A stretch of 64,000 nt of DNA from Sporosarcina sp. PTS2304 (GTDB lineage: Bacteria > Bacillota > Bacilli > Bacillales_A > Planococcaceae): positions 2,464,501-2,528,500 of the forward strand of contig NZ_CP031230.1 of the NCBI RefSeq assembly GCF_003351785.1, given 5' to 3'. The number at the start of each line of letters is the position of its first letter. The first letter of the stretch is position 1. This document shows positions 7,523 to 16,094 of the stretch, piece by piece. A model generated the notes under the pieces. That model saw only the letters and a list, made by a program, of their open reading frames with translations, was not told the DNA's origin and did no database searches. A program made the position numbers and the translations under genes.

Positions 7523-8485
7523 TTATAGTCCAGCTTCTACCTCTTTAATCATTTCTTTCATTGATTGAAGTCCGCCGCCTGATAAGTACCAATACTCACC
7601 ATCTAGGTAAACCATTTTGTCATTTTTAAATGCGTTTGTTTTCTTCACTAGATCGTTTTCAACAGAATCTTTAGCTGTTGCGCCGTTACCGATTGCTGCA
7701 TCACGGTCGATGATGAAAAGAATATCCGGGTTTGTATCTAAGATGTATTCAAATGTGATATTTTGTCCGTGTGTAGAAGCTTCGATCTTTTCATCAGCTG
7801 GTTTGAAACCAAAAACGTCGTGAACTAGACCGAAACGTGAGCTTGGACCGTATGCACTTACTTTTCCTTCAGTTGCAAGGATGATTAGCGCTTTACTGTC
7901 CACTTCAGATGTTTTTGCTTTAATATCTTCGATGTTAGCATCAACGTCTGCAAGTTCTGCATTCATTTCGTCTTCTTTATCAAAGATTGTTGCAATTTTA
8001 CCCATGTTTTCTTTGAAAGATTCCATGTAATTTGTTGTATCTACACCCATGAAAATAGTTGGAGCGATTTCTGATAATTGGTCATATAGATCTGATTGAC
8101 GACCAGAGATGAAGATTACATCTGGCTTCATTGCATTAATTGCTTCGAAATCCGGCTCTTTTAAGCTACCAAGGTTTTCGTACTTCTCATCTTCGTATTT
8201 AGAAAGATAGCCAGGTACGTTTGACTGCGGAAGTCCTGCTACTTCAATTCCTAATTCGTCTAATGTATCAAGTGTTCCAAAGTCAAATACAACTATCTTT
8301 TCGGGATTCTTCTCAAGAGTTGTTTCTCCAAGTTCGTGAGTTACTGTAATTTCTGTGCTTTCTTCTGCTGGCTTCTCTTCAGGAGTTGCGTTGTCCGCAG
8401 GTTTTTCTTCTTCTTTTGCTCCACCGCATGCTGCTAGTGCAAGCATTAAAATTAGAGCGAATAGAGATAGTGTTAGTTTTTTCAT
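7523..8485 (-). CDS. yclQ: Siderophore-binding lipoprotein, YclQ-like (petrobactin type)
   Basis: Extracellular substrate-binding lipoprotein of an iron-siderophore ABC importer. The start at 8485 gives a clean lipoprotein signal ending in the lipobox LAAC; a longer frame reaching 8527 would put a hydrophilic tail before the signal and overlap yclP, so I reject it. The mature part has a periplasmic-binding-protein fold. Blocks such as VVFDFGTLDTLDELG, SLKEPDFEAI, APTIFMGVDT, YGPSSRFGLVHDVFG, ASTHGQNITFEYI and YWYLSGGGLQSM match B. subtilis YclQ, the petrobactin receptor, as I remember it. It is the last gene of the four-gene operon and is followed by a strong terminator. Petrobactin as ligand is inferred; related catecholates are possible. 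Confidence 0.87.
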   Translation of the reverse strand: MKKLTLSLFALILMLALAACGGAKEEEKPADNATPEEKPAEESTEITVTHELGETTLEKNPEKIVVFDFGTLDTLDELGIEVAGLPQSNVPGYLSKYEDEKYENLGSLKEPDFEAINAMKPDVIFISGRQSDLYDQLSEIAPTIFMGVDTTNYMESFKENMGKIATIFDKEDEMNAELADVDANIEDIKAKTSEVDSKALIILATEGKVSAYGPSSRFGLVHDVFGFKPADEKIEASTHGQNITFEYILDTNPDILFIIDRDAAIGNGATAKDSVENDLVKKTNAFKNDKMVYLDGEYWYLSGGGLQSMKEMIKEVEAGL

Positions 8486-8513
8486 AGTAATAGTTTCCTC
8501 GCTTTTTTTAAAA

Positions 8514-9278
8514 TTAGATAGCGTCAAAATACACGCAAATTCTGCAGTCTTTCATTTGTTGGATAGGAATATCCATGTCATATATTTCTCGCAGGGATTC
8601 CGAATTGATAATGTCACAAGTCGGTCCGTCTTTAATCACTTTACCGTTTTTCAATGCTACGATCCGATCTGAATACACAGATGCAAAATTAATATCGTGC
8701 AGCACGATGACGACTGTTTTACCTAAGTCATTCACTAACTTACGTAAGATTTTCATAATCTGTACGGAGTGTTTCATGTCTAAGTTATTCAGTGGTTCAT
8801 CCAATAAAATATAGTCCGTGTCTTGTGCAATCGTCATCGCAATAAAAGCACGTTGACGTTGCCCACCTGATAATTCGTCCAAATACGCTTCTTGCATATC
8901 CATCAATCCCATATACTCAAGCGCTTGGTCAACCATGCGTTCATCCTCTTCCTGAAGACGGCCCTTACAGTGCGGGAAACGACCGAATCCAACGAGTTCA
9001 CGGATAGTTAATTTAACATTCATAAAGTTGGATTGTTTTAAAATAGCTACACGTTTGGCGAAATCATTTGACTTCATCTCTTTTACTTTGTCTTTATCGA
9101 GCAGTACATCACCCGTATCAGCATCCATCAATCGACTGACCATCGAAAGTAGAGTTGATTTACCAGCCCCGTTCGGCCCAATAAATGATGTGATTTTTCC
9201 ACGATGGATATTCACACTGACCTTTTCCACGACTGCCTTTTTCCCATAAAATTTCGTTAGCTCACGAACTTGAATCAT
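8514..9278 (-). CDS. yclP: Siderophore ABC importer ATPase, YclP-like
   Basis: 254-residue ATP-binding subunit of the FecE/FhuC class that energises siderophore import. Seen: Walker A GPNGAGKST near residue 35, signature LSGGQRQR, Walker B YILLDEPLNNLD, and the H-loop in VLHDINFA. Its ATG overlaps the end of the upstream permease gene by 4 bp (ATGA), indicating translational coupling. The stop lies 28 bp before the yclQ start. Confidence 0.92.
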   Translation of the reverse strand: MIQVRELTKFYGKKAVVEKVSVNIHRGKITSFIGPNGAGKSTLLSMVSRLMDADTGDVLLDKDKVKEMKSNDFAKRVAILKQSNFMNVKLTIRELVGFGRFPHCKGRLQEEDERMVDQALEYMGLMDMQEAYLDELSGGQRQRAFIAMTIAQDTDYILLDEPLNNLDMKHSVQIMKILRKLVNDLGKTVVIVLHDINFASVYSDRIVALKNGKVIKDGPTCDIINSESLREIYDMDIPIQQMKDCRICVYFDAI

Positions 9279-10225
9279 GAGGATCGACTCTCCTTTAATA
9301 GTAAGTAGATAAAGTAAATGCCACCGACAAAGTTAATGATCACACTGAGTGTGGTCGAAAAAGAAAAGACACGTTCTACGATCCACTGGCCACCGACTAA
9401 TGCAATGATACTCATGACGGAAGCGCCGGCAATCAGAACGGAATGTTTAAATGTTTTAAAGAACTGATACGAAAGATTCGCGACGATTAATCCGAAAAAT
9501 GTGATCGGTCCTACGAGTGCGGTTGACACTGCGATTAGGACAGAGGATAAGATCAACATTAATTTAACTACCTTTTGATAAGGTACACCTAGATTAATTG
9601 CTGTATCCCGACCGAGTGACAATACATCAAGTTCGTTCATATAGCGCCAACCAATGAGCACAGTGAGCAGCAAAATACTAAGAGCCCACCATACGAGATC
9701 ACCGTTAATATTATTGAAGCTTGCGAACATTTTGTCTTGCACTCGCAAAAACTCATTTGGATCAATCATGACCTGAAGGAACGTCGAAATACTACCGAAA
9801 AACGTTCCGACGATGATACCAACTAACAATAAGAAGTAAATAGGACGATTTCCTTTTCCAAATAAAAAGTGGTAGAGCAGTAAAGCGAACACTACCATCG
9901 CGCCTACTGACAGCATGAAATTAAATTGCTGGTTAATCATGACGAACGATGTAGAACCGAAAAAGAAAATCAGCACCGTTTGCAATAGAATATAAAGTGA
10001 ATCTAACCCCATAATACTCGGTGTTAAAATTCGGTTATGCGTAATCGTTTGGAAAATGACTGTCGAATACGCAACGGCTACACCTGTTAAAACCATAGCT
10101 AGAACTTTAATCGCTCTTCTTGGAAGTGCATAGTCATAGCTGCCATTCAATCCTTGAAATAAATACAAACTACAAAATACGATTGCAACTAACGATAGAA
10201 TGATTAATTTTGTTCGATTACGCAT
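9275..10225 (-). CDS. yclO: Siderophore ABC importer permease, YclO-like
   Basis: FecCD-family permease of about 316 residues, with roughly nine to ten hydrophobic segments, forming a heterodimeric channel with the YclN-like protein. The start is placed at ATG 10225 (protein beginning MRNRTKLIIL) because GGGGGAAA precedes it by about 5 nt; an upstream start at 10279 would add a charged extension and extend far into yclN. The family's cytoplasmic coupling region is visible around SLGRDTAINLG. Overlaps yclN by 8 bp and yclP by 4 bp. Confidence 0.9.
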   Translation of the reverse strand: MRNRTKLIILSLVAIVFCSLYLFQGLNGSYDYALPRRAIKVLAMVLTGVAVAYSTVIFQTITHNRILTPSIMGLDSLYILLQTVLIFFFGSTSFVMINQQFNFMLSVGAMVVFALLLYHFLFGKGNRPIYFLLLVGIIVGTFFGSISTFLQVMIDPNEFLRVQDKMFASFNNINGDLVWWALSILLLTVLIGWRYMNELDVLSLGRDTAINLGVPYQKVVKLMLILSSVLIAVSTALVGPITFFGLIVANLSYQFFKTFKHSVLIAGASVMSIIALVGGQWIVERVFSFSTTLSVIINFVGGIYFIYLLLKESRSS

Positions 10226-11168
10226 AGGCTTTCCCCCTAAACAACAAGTAAAGGAAGATCGCGCTACCAATAACGCCAACCATTAAACTAATGGATATTT
10301 CATACGGGAAAATAATAACCCTGCCTAAAATATCACAAATTAAAAGAAAAATGGCGCCAAGCAATGCGGTATGTGGTAATGTTTTCTGCAGATGATCACC
10401 TTTGAAAATCGAGACGATATTCGGGATGATAAGCCCCAAGAATGGTATTAAACCTACTGTTAATACGACAGTTGTCGTAATTAACGCGACTAAAATTAAA
10501 CCGATATTAACAATTCGTTTGTAGGCCAACCCTAAGTTTTTGGAGAAGTCTTCTCCCATTCCTGCAACAGTAAAACGATTCGCATATAAATATGTAATGA
10601 GTAAGACCGGTATGCTAATGTACAAAAGCTCGTAACGGCCTTTCATAACCATCGAAAAGTCGCCTTGCAACCAAGCAGACATGTTTTGAATCACGTTTGC
10701 CTTGTATGCGAAAAAGGTGGCGATAGATGAGAGGATATTACCGAACATCAACCCGACGAGAGGGATAAAAATCGCATCTTTAAACTTGATCCGATCTAGT
10801 ATTTGCATGAATAAGAACGTGCCGAGCAATGCAAACGTAAAAGATACCGCCATCTTTTCTAATAATGTTGCGTTGGTAAAAATAATCATTGATACTAAAA
10901 TACCTAATTTTGTCGCATCCAATGTTCCAGCTGTCGTAGGTGAAACGAATTTATTGCGGCTTAGTTGTTGCATGATCAACCCCGCAATACTCATCCCTGC
11001 TCCAGCCAATAAAATAGCGACTAAGCGCGGCAATCGACTGATTAAGAAAATCTCTGTTTCTTCTGAACGCCAGTCTAGTAAATCCATTGGAGTAATGCGA
11101 CTTGCCCCAACAAATAAAGAAAGAAAGGAGAGCAGAATAACGGCTGAAAATAAATAACGTTTCTTCAT
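10218..11168 (-). CDS. yclN: Siderophore ABC importer permease, YclN-like
   Basis: First gene of the operon; a FecCD-family permease of about 316 residues with the typical N-terminal LPRLVAILLAGAGMSIAGLIMQ. ATG at 11168 is preferred, since GGAG stands 6 nt upstream; the alternative GTG at 11204 lies just beside the promoter-proximal Fur box and has no ribosome site. The conserved permease block GMGEDFSKNLGL is present. It pairs with YclO to form the membrane channel. Confidence 0.9.
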   Translation of the reverse strand: MKKRYLFSAVILLSFLSLFVGASRITPMDLLDWRSEETEIFLISRLPRLVAILLAGAGMSIAGLIMQQLSRNKFVSPTTAGTLDATKLGILVSMIIFTNATLLEKMAVSFTFALLGTFLFMQILDRIKFKDAIFIPLVGLMFGNILSSIATFFAYKANVIQNMSAWLQGDFSMVMKGRYELLYISIPVLLITYLYANRFTVAGMGEDFSKNLGLAYKRIVNIGLILVALITTTVVLTVGLIPFLGLIIPNIVSIFKGDHLQKTLPHTALLGAIFLLICDILGRVIIFPYEISISLMVGVIGSAIFLYLLFRGKAYA

Positions 11169-11209
11169 GAAGAACTCCGATATCGAATATTTGAGCTTTT
11201 TCACTTAAA

Positions 11210-11290
11210 TGAAAATGATTATCATTCGCTCATGGACTACATTAACTTGTTTTACTAGTCATGTCAATACTTAAATGAAAATCATTATCA
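11210..11290 (-). promoter_or_regulatory. Iron-responsive promoter with two Fur boxes
   Basis: Two near-consensus 7-1-7 Fur boxes, TGAAAATGATTATCA (11210-11224) and TGAAAATCATTATCA (11276-11290), 51 bp apart. Between them on the minus strand is a consensus -35 TTGACA (11262-11267) and, 17 bp on, a weak -10 TAATGT (11239-11244). The boxes thus flank the promoter core, so iron-loaded Fur should block transcription of yclNOPQ. The boxes are seen; the transcription start is inferred. Confidence 0.85.
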
Positions 11291-11356
11291 ATAGTTTTGT
11301 GACAGAGAACTTTTACGTTCTTTTATCTCCGCTATAATTGTTCAAAAAAATAGAAA

Positions 11357-11395
11357 CTGTTCAAAAAGTCATTGAAAGATGACTTTTCGTAACAG
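11357..11395 (-). terminator. Terminator after the DUF6612 lipoprotein gene
   Basis: Minus-strand stem CTGTTAC-GAAAAGTCAT paired with ATGACTTTTTGAACAG (small bulges), followed by TTTCTATTTTTTT. Confidence 0.8.
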
Positions 11396-11415
11396 CTTCT
11401 TTTCGTAACGTTTAG

Positions 11416-12279
11416 TTATTGTCCCATCATATCGTCCATATCTGCTGCGTTATCCAGAATGTCTTTAGGAACTTTTATTTCATCGATTTCATTAATCTTT
11501 GACATAGTTCCTTTAATATTTTGATCAATTTTCACTTTTTGATCGCCTTCTTCTACTGTCATAACCATGTCCATATCGAAATCTTTTGTGAAGAATGTTT
11601 TCTTATCGATTGTAAACTCAATGTCGATACTCTCTACATTCATTTGAGAAATAGCATCTAACTGATCTTCTTCCATTCCAGCAGGCATGTTTTGTTCTAA
11701 AATTTCTTTCATGAGCGAACTGAACTTTTCTCCAGATCCTTTTAAAGCAAGAACATATTCATCATTTGTTTGCTCAAATGTAAAGTCATCCGCGAATTGC
11801 TCATAAATGGTAAAGTCTACTGCTGCATTTTGTGCATCTGCCATTTGTCCCGTAATTTGTTCATACATCTCTTGCGGGAACTTCATCCATTTACCTGACT
11901 CTGGATCTTTCATGAAGAAGCCATCTTCAGTCATAAACTGTTCAATAGCCATCTCTTCGCCATCCATCTGCATATTCATCGTTTGGCGCATAGCTAATGG
12001 CTCTAAAATCATATCCATATCAATGGTTGAATTTATCTCATGTGTTTCTCCATTGACATCCATCGTCTGTTTCATAATCATTTCAGAATGCATACTTTGC
12101 TGTGCTTCCGAAGCGGCATTTGCTTTTTCCATGACTTCAGCAGCTGTTAGATCACTTTTCACTACTACTTCTTCTTTCTCTCCTGTGATCGGGTCTTCTT
12201 TTGGCTCAGCTGTTTGGCCACACGCACTAAGAGCAAATGCTAATGCGCCGGTAGCTAAGGTGATTGTCCATTTTTTCAT
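11416..12279 (-). CDS. DUF6612-type lipoprotein
   Basis: 287-residue lipoprotein: signal peptide with lipobox LSAC at residues 17-20, then an acidic, methionine-rich domain (stretches such as MHSEMIMKQTMDV, MRQTMNMQMDGEEMAI, FDMDMVMTV). Pattern and length fit the DUF6612 family of Gram-positive lipoproteins, whose fold is thought to be LolA/LppX-like, i.e. a half-barrel holding a hydrophobic ligand. Substrate unknown. AAGGAGAG precedes the ATG, and its own terminator follows. It is not part of the neighbouring siderophore operon, as the two are separated by the Fur-controlled promoter and this terminator. Confidence 0.72.
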   Translation of the reverse strand: MKKWTITLATGALAFALSACGQTAEPKEDPITGEKEEVVVKSDLTAAEVMEKANAASEAQQSMHSEMIMKQTMDVNGETHEINSTIDMDMILEPLAMRQTMNMQMDGEEMAIEQFMTEDGFFMKDPESGKWMKFPQEMYEQITGQMADAQNAAVDFTIYEQFADDFTFEQTNDEYVLALKGSGEKFSSLMKEILEQNMPAGMEEDQLDAISQMNVESIDIEFTIDKKTFFTKDFDMDMVMTVEEGDQKVKIDQNIKGTMSKINEIDEIKVPKDILDNAADMDDMMGQ

Positions 12280-12533
12280 GTGTACTTCTCTCCTTTTCTA
12301 TAATAGCTTCTAGTAGATGTACGGCAACAGAGTCAAAAAAGGTTCAAAAATCTTGTATATTATAGCGAATAGAATCCTTACTACCAGTATTACCCAATAG
12401 GAGAATAGGTAATTACAACGAGTGAAGTAAGTATTATTACTTAATTATTTAAAAAAGGTTTAAAAGAATGAAGAAGGGGCAAACTAGAAATATCCCACCC
12501 CCTTTCTCTTCTTATAAAGAATAAAAGGATTTG

Positions 12534-12556
12534 GCTGCATACATAATGTATGCAGC
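12534..12556. terminator. Bidirectional-type hairpin after hflX
   Basis: Perfect 11-bp stem (GCTGCATACAT and its complement, one-base loop) with seven T residues close by on the plus side and a weaker T-rich stretch on the minus side, 12 bp beyond the hflX stop. The 288 bp from 12280 to 12567 otherwise hold no gene that I can support. Confidence 0.7.
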
Positions 12557-12567
12557 ACTTTTTTTGC

Positions 12568-13836
12568 TCATTTTACTATATACTCCTGTAATCGCTCATA
12601 TTCACTTTCAGGCATTTCTACAGTCATCAATGTTCCATCTTCTTCATAAGCAGTATTCTTCACAGTTGCATGTTCATTCAACTGCGACACTATTTCTCCG
12701 CGATCATAAGGAATTAATAATTTACACGTAATATATTCTCTAAACAAGTTTTGTTGAATTACCTTCAACAACTCATGAATTCCTTCATTCTCACCTGCTG
12801 ACATCCAAATACTTTGATCTTGCACGCGTGGATAAACCATATTGGCTAGATCCGCTTTATTGTAAACGCTGATAGTTGGAATGCTTTCTACACCGATGTC
12901 CTGCAAAGTCTCGTTTGTCACATCCATCATATGTCCATGTTCTGCATTGGAAACGTCCACTACATGTAACAATAAGTCCGCATTTTTAGCTTCTTCTAAT
13001 GTTGACCGAAAGGCTTGAACTAAATGATGGGGTAATTTTGAAACAAATCCAACTGTATCTGTTAAAATAAATTCCTTCTTATCCGGTAGCCTAATCTTTC
13101 GTACAGCCGTTTCAAGTGTAGCGAACAGCATATCTTTTTCACTAACTTCTTTTGATTCATCAGCATCAGTATACTGCAACAATCGATTCATGAGTGTAGA
13201 TTTACCTGCGTTCGTATAGCCGACGATCGATACGACAGGAATCCCGCTCCTCACCCGTTGCTTGCGCTGAGTTTCCCGCTGGTCACGCACGTGTTCAAGT
13301 TCACGACGGAGCTTTGCAATCTGATCTTCAATTTTTCGTCGGTCGAGTTCAAGTTTTGTTTCCCCGGCTCCTTTGTTTTGTAAGCCACCACCCGTGCCTC
13401 CGCCTTGTCTACTAAGTGAAGCACGCAAGCCGACTAGCCTTGGCAATGTGTATTGTAGCTGAGCCAATTCTACTTGCATTTGCGCTTCTTTATTTCTTGC
13501 TCGGCGCGCAAAAATATCGAGTATTAACATCGTACGATCAATAATTTTACATTCCAGTTCTTTTTCTAAATTGCGTAATTGCGAGGGTGAAAGTTCATCA
13601 TTGAAAATCAGTAAGTTCGCACTTGTTTCTTCATATACTTCACGTATTTCATCTATTTTCCCTTTACCGATATAATGCCCGGGGTGCCTGCGCTCTAGAT
13701 TTTGTGTGACTTCACCCACTACTTTCACGTCAATTGCTTCCGCTAAATTACGTAACTCCTCCATGGCGTATTCAAAATGCAAATCTTTTTGTTCGTGAAC
13801 GCCTACTATTACAGCTTCTTCAATTAATACATCCAT
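12568..13836 (-). CDS. hflX: Ribosome-associated GTPase HflX
   Basis: 422-residue GTPase that binds the 50S subunit and rescues stalled or hibernating ribosomes. N-terminal HflX domain (HPGHYIGKGKIDEI, RTMLILDIFARRA, LPRLVGLRASLSRQGGGTG), a helical linker, then the G domain with G1 GYTNAGKST (near residue 212), G3 DTVGF and G4 NKAD. Length is normal. It runs in the same direction as the VOC-family gene 56 bp upstream, with which it may share a transcript. Confidence 0.95.
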   Translation of the reverse strand: MDVLIEEAVIVGVHEQKDLHFEYAMEELRNLAEAIDVKVVGEVTQNLERRHPGHYIGKGKIDEIREVYEETSANLLIFNDELSPSQLRNLEKELECKIIDRTMLILDIFARRARNKEAQMQVELAQLQYTLPRLVGLRASLSRQGGGTGGGLQNKGAGETKLELDRRKIEDQIAKLRRELEHVRDQRETQRKQRVRSGIPVVSIVGYTNAGKSTLMNRLLQYTDADESKEVSEKDMLFATLETAVRKIRLPDKKEFILTDTVGFVSKLPHHLVQAFRSTLEEAKNADLLLHVVDVSNAEHGHMMDVTNETLQDIGVESIPTISVYNKADLANMVYPRVQDQSIWMSAGENEGIHELLKVIQQNLFREYITCKLLIPYDRGEIVSQLNEHATVKNTAYEEDGTLMTVEMPESEYERLQEYIVK

Positions 13837-13892
13837 TCCCCGACATCCTCTCCGACACGTCTTTATACGTAGTTTACCCGCTGGCCCATTAA

Positions 13893-14594
13893 CTAACCGT
13901 TAGTTGATAGGTGGACAGTAGCTAACCGTTCAAATTCTTTTTCTGTTTCAATAAATCGAAATATGACATCTCCTATTTGAATAGTATTTTCATCTCCTAC
14001 TTTTTGTGATAACAACACTGCCCACTCGCCTGTCTCTTTCAAAGGATCCTCTACATGAAAAACGCATTCCGTGATTTTCTTCTTACAATGTTCTGATGTT
14101 CTGACCCCCGTCTCTTCCAATCTGAGTAATCGTGAATCTTCTTTTTCCTCCCACTCTATGAAAAAAGGATACGGCAATTCAGACGTTATTTCCTGTTCGA
14201 CAAATAGCATCTTCCAACGCAATAATCGACCGTCTTCTGTTTTCCGAGAAGCATCTAGAATAGAGGTCGTTCGAAACCCTTTATTGTCCAACTCTTCTTT
14301 CCAGCGCTCCATACCATTGACTGAGAAGCAAACCGTTGCCCACCCATCGCCCGCTTGTCTGTCATGCAAAAACTGTTCTACAAGCGGTTGATTGGTAGAT
14401 GCACGCTTAGCCAACTCTTCATTTTCCACTGTCAGCCACTCGATATAAGCATTTTCCGTATATAATAATGCATTGGCAGTCCCCCATTGTTCATGGTGTC
14501 CACCGATTACAGCTTTATTTCCTTGTTGTTGTTGGTCTGATATAATATCTACTAATTTTCGAGTAGTAAAATAGACGACATGATCTACCTTCAT
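13893..14594 (-). CDS. VOC/glyoxalase-like domain protein
   Basis: About 233 residues beginning MKVDHVVYFT, a typical first strand of the vicinal-oxygen-chelate fold (Glyoxalase_3 type). GGAGGA stands 8 nt before ATG 14594; an upstream TTG at 14609 would itself lie in the ribosome site and is rejected. A potential metal-ligand pair is hinted at by the N-terminal VDHVV and an internal FIEWEE. Substrate unknown; such proteins are often dioxygenase- or resistance-like but assignments are unreliable. Confidence 0.65.
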   Translation of the reverse strand: MKVDHVVYFTTRKLVDIISDQQQQGNKAVIGGHHEQWGTANALLYTENAYIEWLTVENEELAKRASTNQPLVEQFLHDRQAGDGWATVCFSVNGMERWKEELDNKGFRTTSILDASRKTEDGRLLRWKMLFVEQEITSELPYPFFIEWEEKEDSRLLRLEETGVRTSEHCKKKITECVFHVEDPLKETGEWAVLLSQKVGDENTIQIGDVIFRFIETEKEFERLATVHLSTNG

Positions 14595-14775
14595 TTTAAT
14601 TTCCTCCAAATCGTTTGTTTACTTATCATAACAATACTACACAATCATTCATTATTTATACATAAAATAGTTAATCAACAGGCATGGTCTAGACGGTGAG
14701 ATTTCTGTATGATGAAGACAGTATACCGGTCAATATTTCCCGGGAAATCCTAACATTCGACAGGAGGAGTTTTAG

Positions 14776-15243
14776 ATGAACCACGAAAAATGGCTAAATT
14801 ATACGGTTCAAATCGCAATTGAAAACGTAAAAGATGGAGGTGGACCTTTCGCCGCAATTATTGTCAAGGATGACAAAATTATCGGATCAGGAACAAACCA
14901 AGTAGAATTCACACACGATCCTTCTGCCCATGCTGAGTTATTGGCTATTAAAGAGGCATGTACTACGTTAAAAACTCTCGATTTATCAGACTGTATATTG
15001 TATGCGAGCGGTGAACCGTGTCCGATGTGTCTAGGGGCTTCCTATTGGGCTTCTGTTGGAGCAATCTATTACACAGGCAGTAAACAAGAGGCTTACGAAG
15101 AGGTTGGGTTCTCTAATCCACTGCATAATTTCTATCCTGACCAGCAACTGGCACCTGAAGATCGCTCGATTCCTTTTATTCAGCACAAAACAGCTACTGC
15201 TATGACCCCTTTTATCGAATGGAAAAAACGCCAAGCTAAATAA
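14776..15243 (+). CDS. guaD: Nucleoside/guanine deaminase, GuaD-like
   Basis: 155-residue zinc deaminase of the cytidine-deaminase-like fold. Active-site signature HAE (His52, Glu54) and PCPMC (Cys82, Cys85) are intact. The length and the C-terminal region resemble B. subtilis guanine deaminase GuaD, which converts guanine to xanthine and releases ammonia. Paralogues (tRNA adenosine deaminase, cytosine deaminase) share the motifs, so guanine as substrate is likely but not certain. CAGGAGGAG precedes the ATG. A 14-bp palindrome (ATTTCCCGGGAAAT, 14735-14748) lies upstream, with no known meaning. Confidence 0.75.
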   Translation: MNHEKWLNYTVQIAIENVKDGGGPFAAIIVKDDKIIGSGTNQVEFTHDPSAHAELLAIKEACTTLKTLDLSDCILYASGEPCPMCLGASYWASVGAIYYTGSKQEAYEEVGFSNPLHNFYPDQQLAPEDRSIPFIQHKTATAMTPFIEWKKRQAK

Positions 15244-15340
15244 GCATCAGTGTTTCCTGAAAGGTCAGAATAGTGTAGGATAAAAGTAGAGTTTTAAGAG
15301 CTATGTGCTTCTATCGAGAAAATGAACGCGGAGGGATTTC

Positions 15341-16072
15341 ATGGTAATTGAATTATTAAAAGCTCATTCATCTGTACGTCGATATAAAGATGAGCCTATT
15401 ACAAAAGAAACCGTTGTGGAATTAATCAAGGCAGGACAGCATGCAGCTAGTTCTCATTTTGTGCAAGCCTATTCAGTCATTCACGTAACGGATACAGAAA
15501 AACGGGGACAATTAGCGGAACTATCCAAAAACCGCCGGCAGTTTTATACAGCAGGAGCTACATTGGTTTTCTGCATGGATTATAACCGCTTATCGCATGC
15601 TGCTCGTCTGCACGGTCGTGAAATCGACTACAGTGTCGCAGAAAATGGCTTAGTAGGCGCTATCGATGTAGGGTTATTCGCCCAAAACATCGCCATTGCG
15701 GCAGAGTCAAAAGGATATGGCATTTGCTACATCGGCGGTGTCCGGAATGCGATTGAAGAAATCTCAGAGGTACTGGAATTGCCTAAAGGAGTCGTCCCGC
15801 TATTTGGCATGTCGATTGGAGTTCCAAACGAAGCAAATGCCGTTAAACCTCGCCTGCCAGTGGAAGCTGTTTTACATGAAAACACGTATAACGAGAAGCA
15901 ATATGAAGAATTATTACCTGCCTACGATGCAATTATGGCAGAATACTATGCCGGTCGTGATACGAACCAGCGAGATGCCAAATGGACAGAAGAGATGGCT
16001 GACTTCCTAGAAAAGCCAAATCGTCCGCATATTAAAGCATTTTTAGAAAAGCAAGGGTTTTTATTTAATTGA
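15341..16072 (+). CDS. nfrA: NADPH-dependent flavin oxidoreductase, NfrA family
   Basis: 243-residue FMN enzyme of the oxygen-insensitive nitroreductase family. The N-terminal SSVRRYKDEPI binds the FMN phosphate in this family; AIAAESKGYGICYIGGVRN and LFGMSIGVPN...KPRLPVEAVLHENTYN are the hallmark blocks of B. subtilis NfrA1/NfrA2. It should reduce nitro compounds, quinones or flavins with NAD(P)H. GGAGGG precedes the ATG. The methyltransferase gene follows after 22 bp and is probably co-transcribed. Confidence 0.85.
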   Translation: MVIELLKAHSSVRRYKDEPITKETVVELIKAGQHAASSHFVQAYSVIHVTDTEKRGQLAELSKNRRQFYTAGATLVFCMDYNRLSHAARLHGREIDYSVAENGLVGAIDVGLFAQNIAIAAESKGYGICYIGGVRNAIEEISEVLELPKGVVPLFGMSIGVPNEANAVKPRLPVEAVLHENTYNEKQYEELLPAYDAIMAEYYAGRDTNQRDAKWTEEMADFLEKPNRPHIKAFLEKQGFLFN

Positions 16073-16094
16073 AGCAAGACAGGAGTGTCAAGCG

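Noticed and set aside
11169..11204. GTG at 11204 as yclN start
   Set aside because: It lies just beside a Fur box and lacks a ribosome site; ATG 11168 has GGAG at 6 nt.
14735..14748. 14-bp palindrome ATTTCCCGGGAAAT upstream of the deaminase gene as an operator
   Set aside because: Too short and isolated to assign; no known regulator motif matches and no second copy is nearby.
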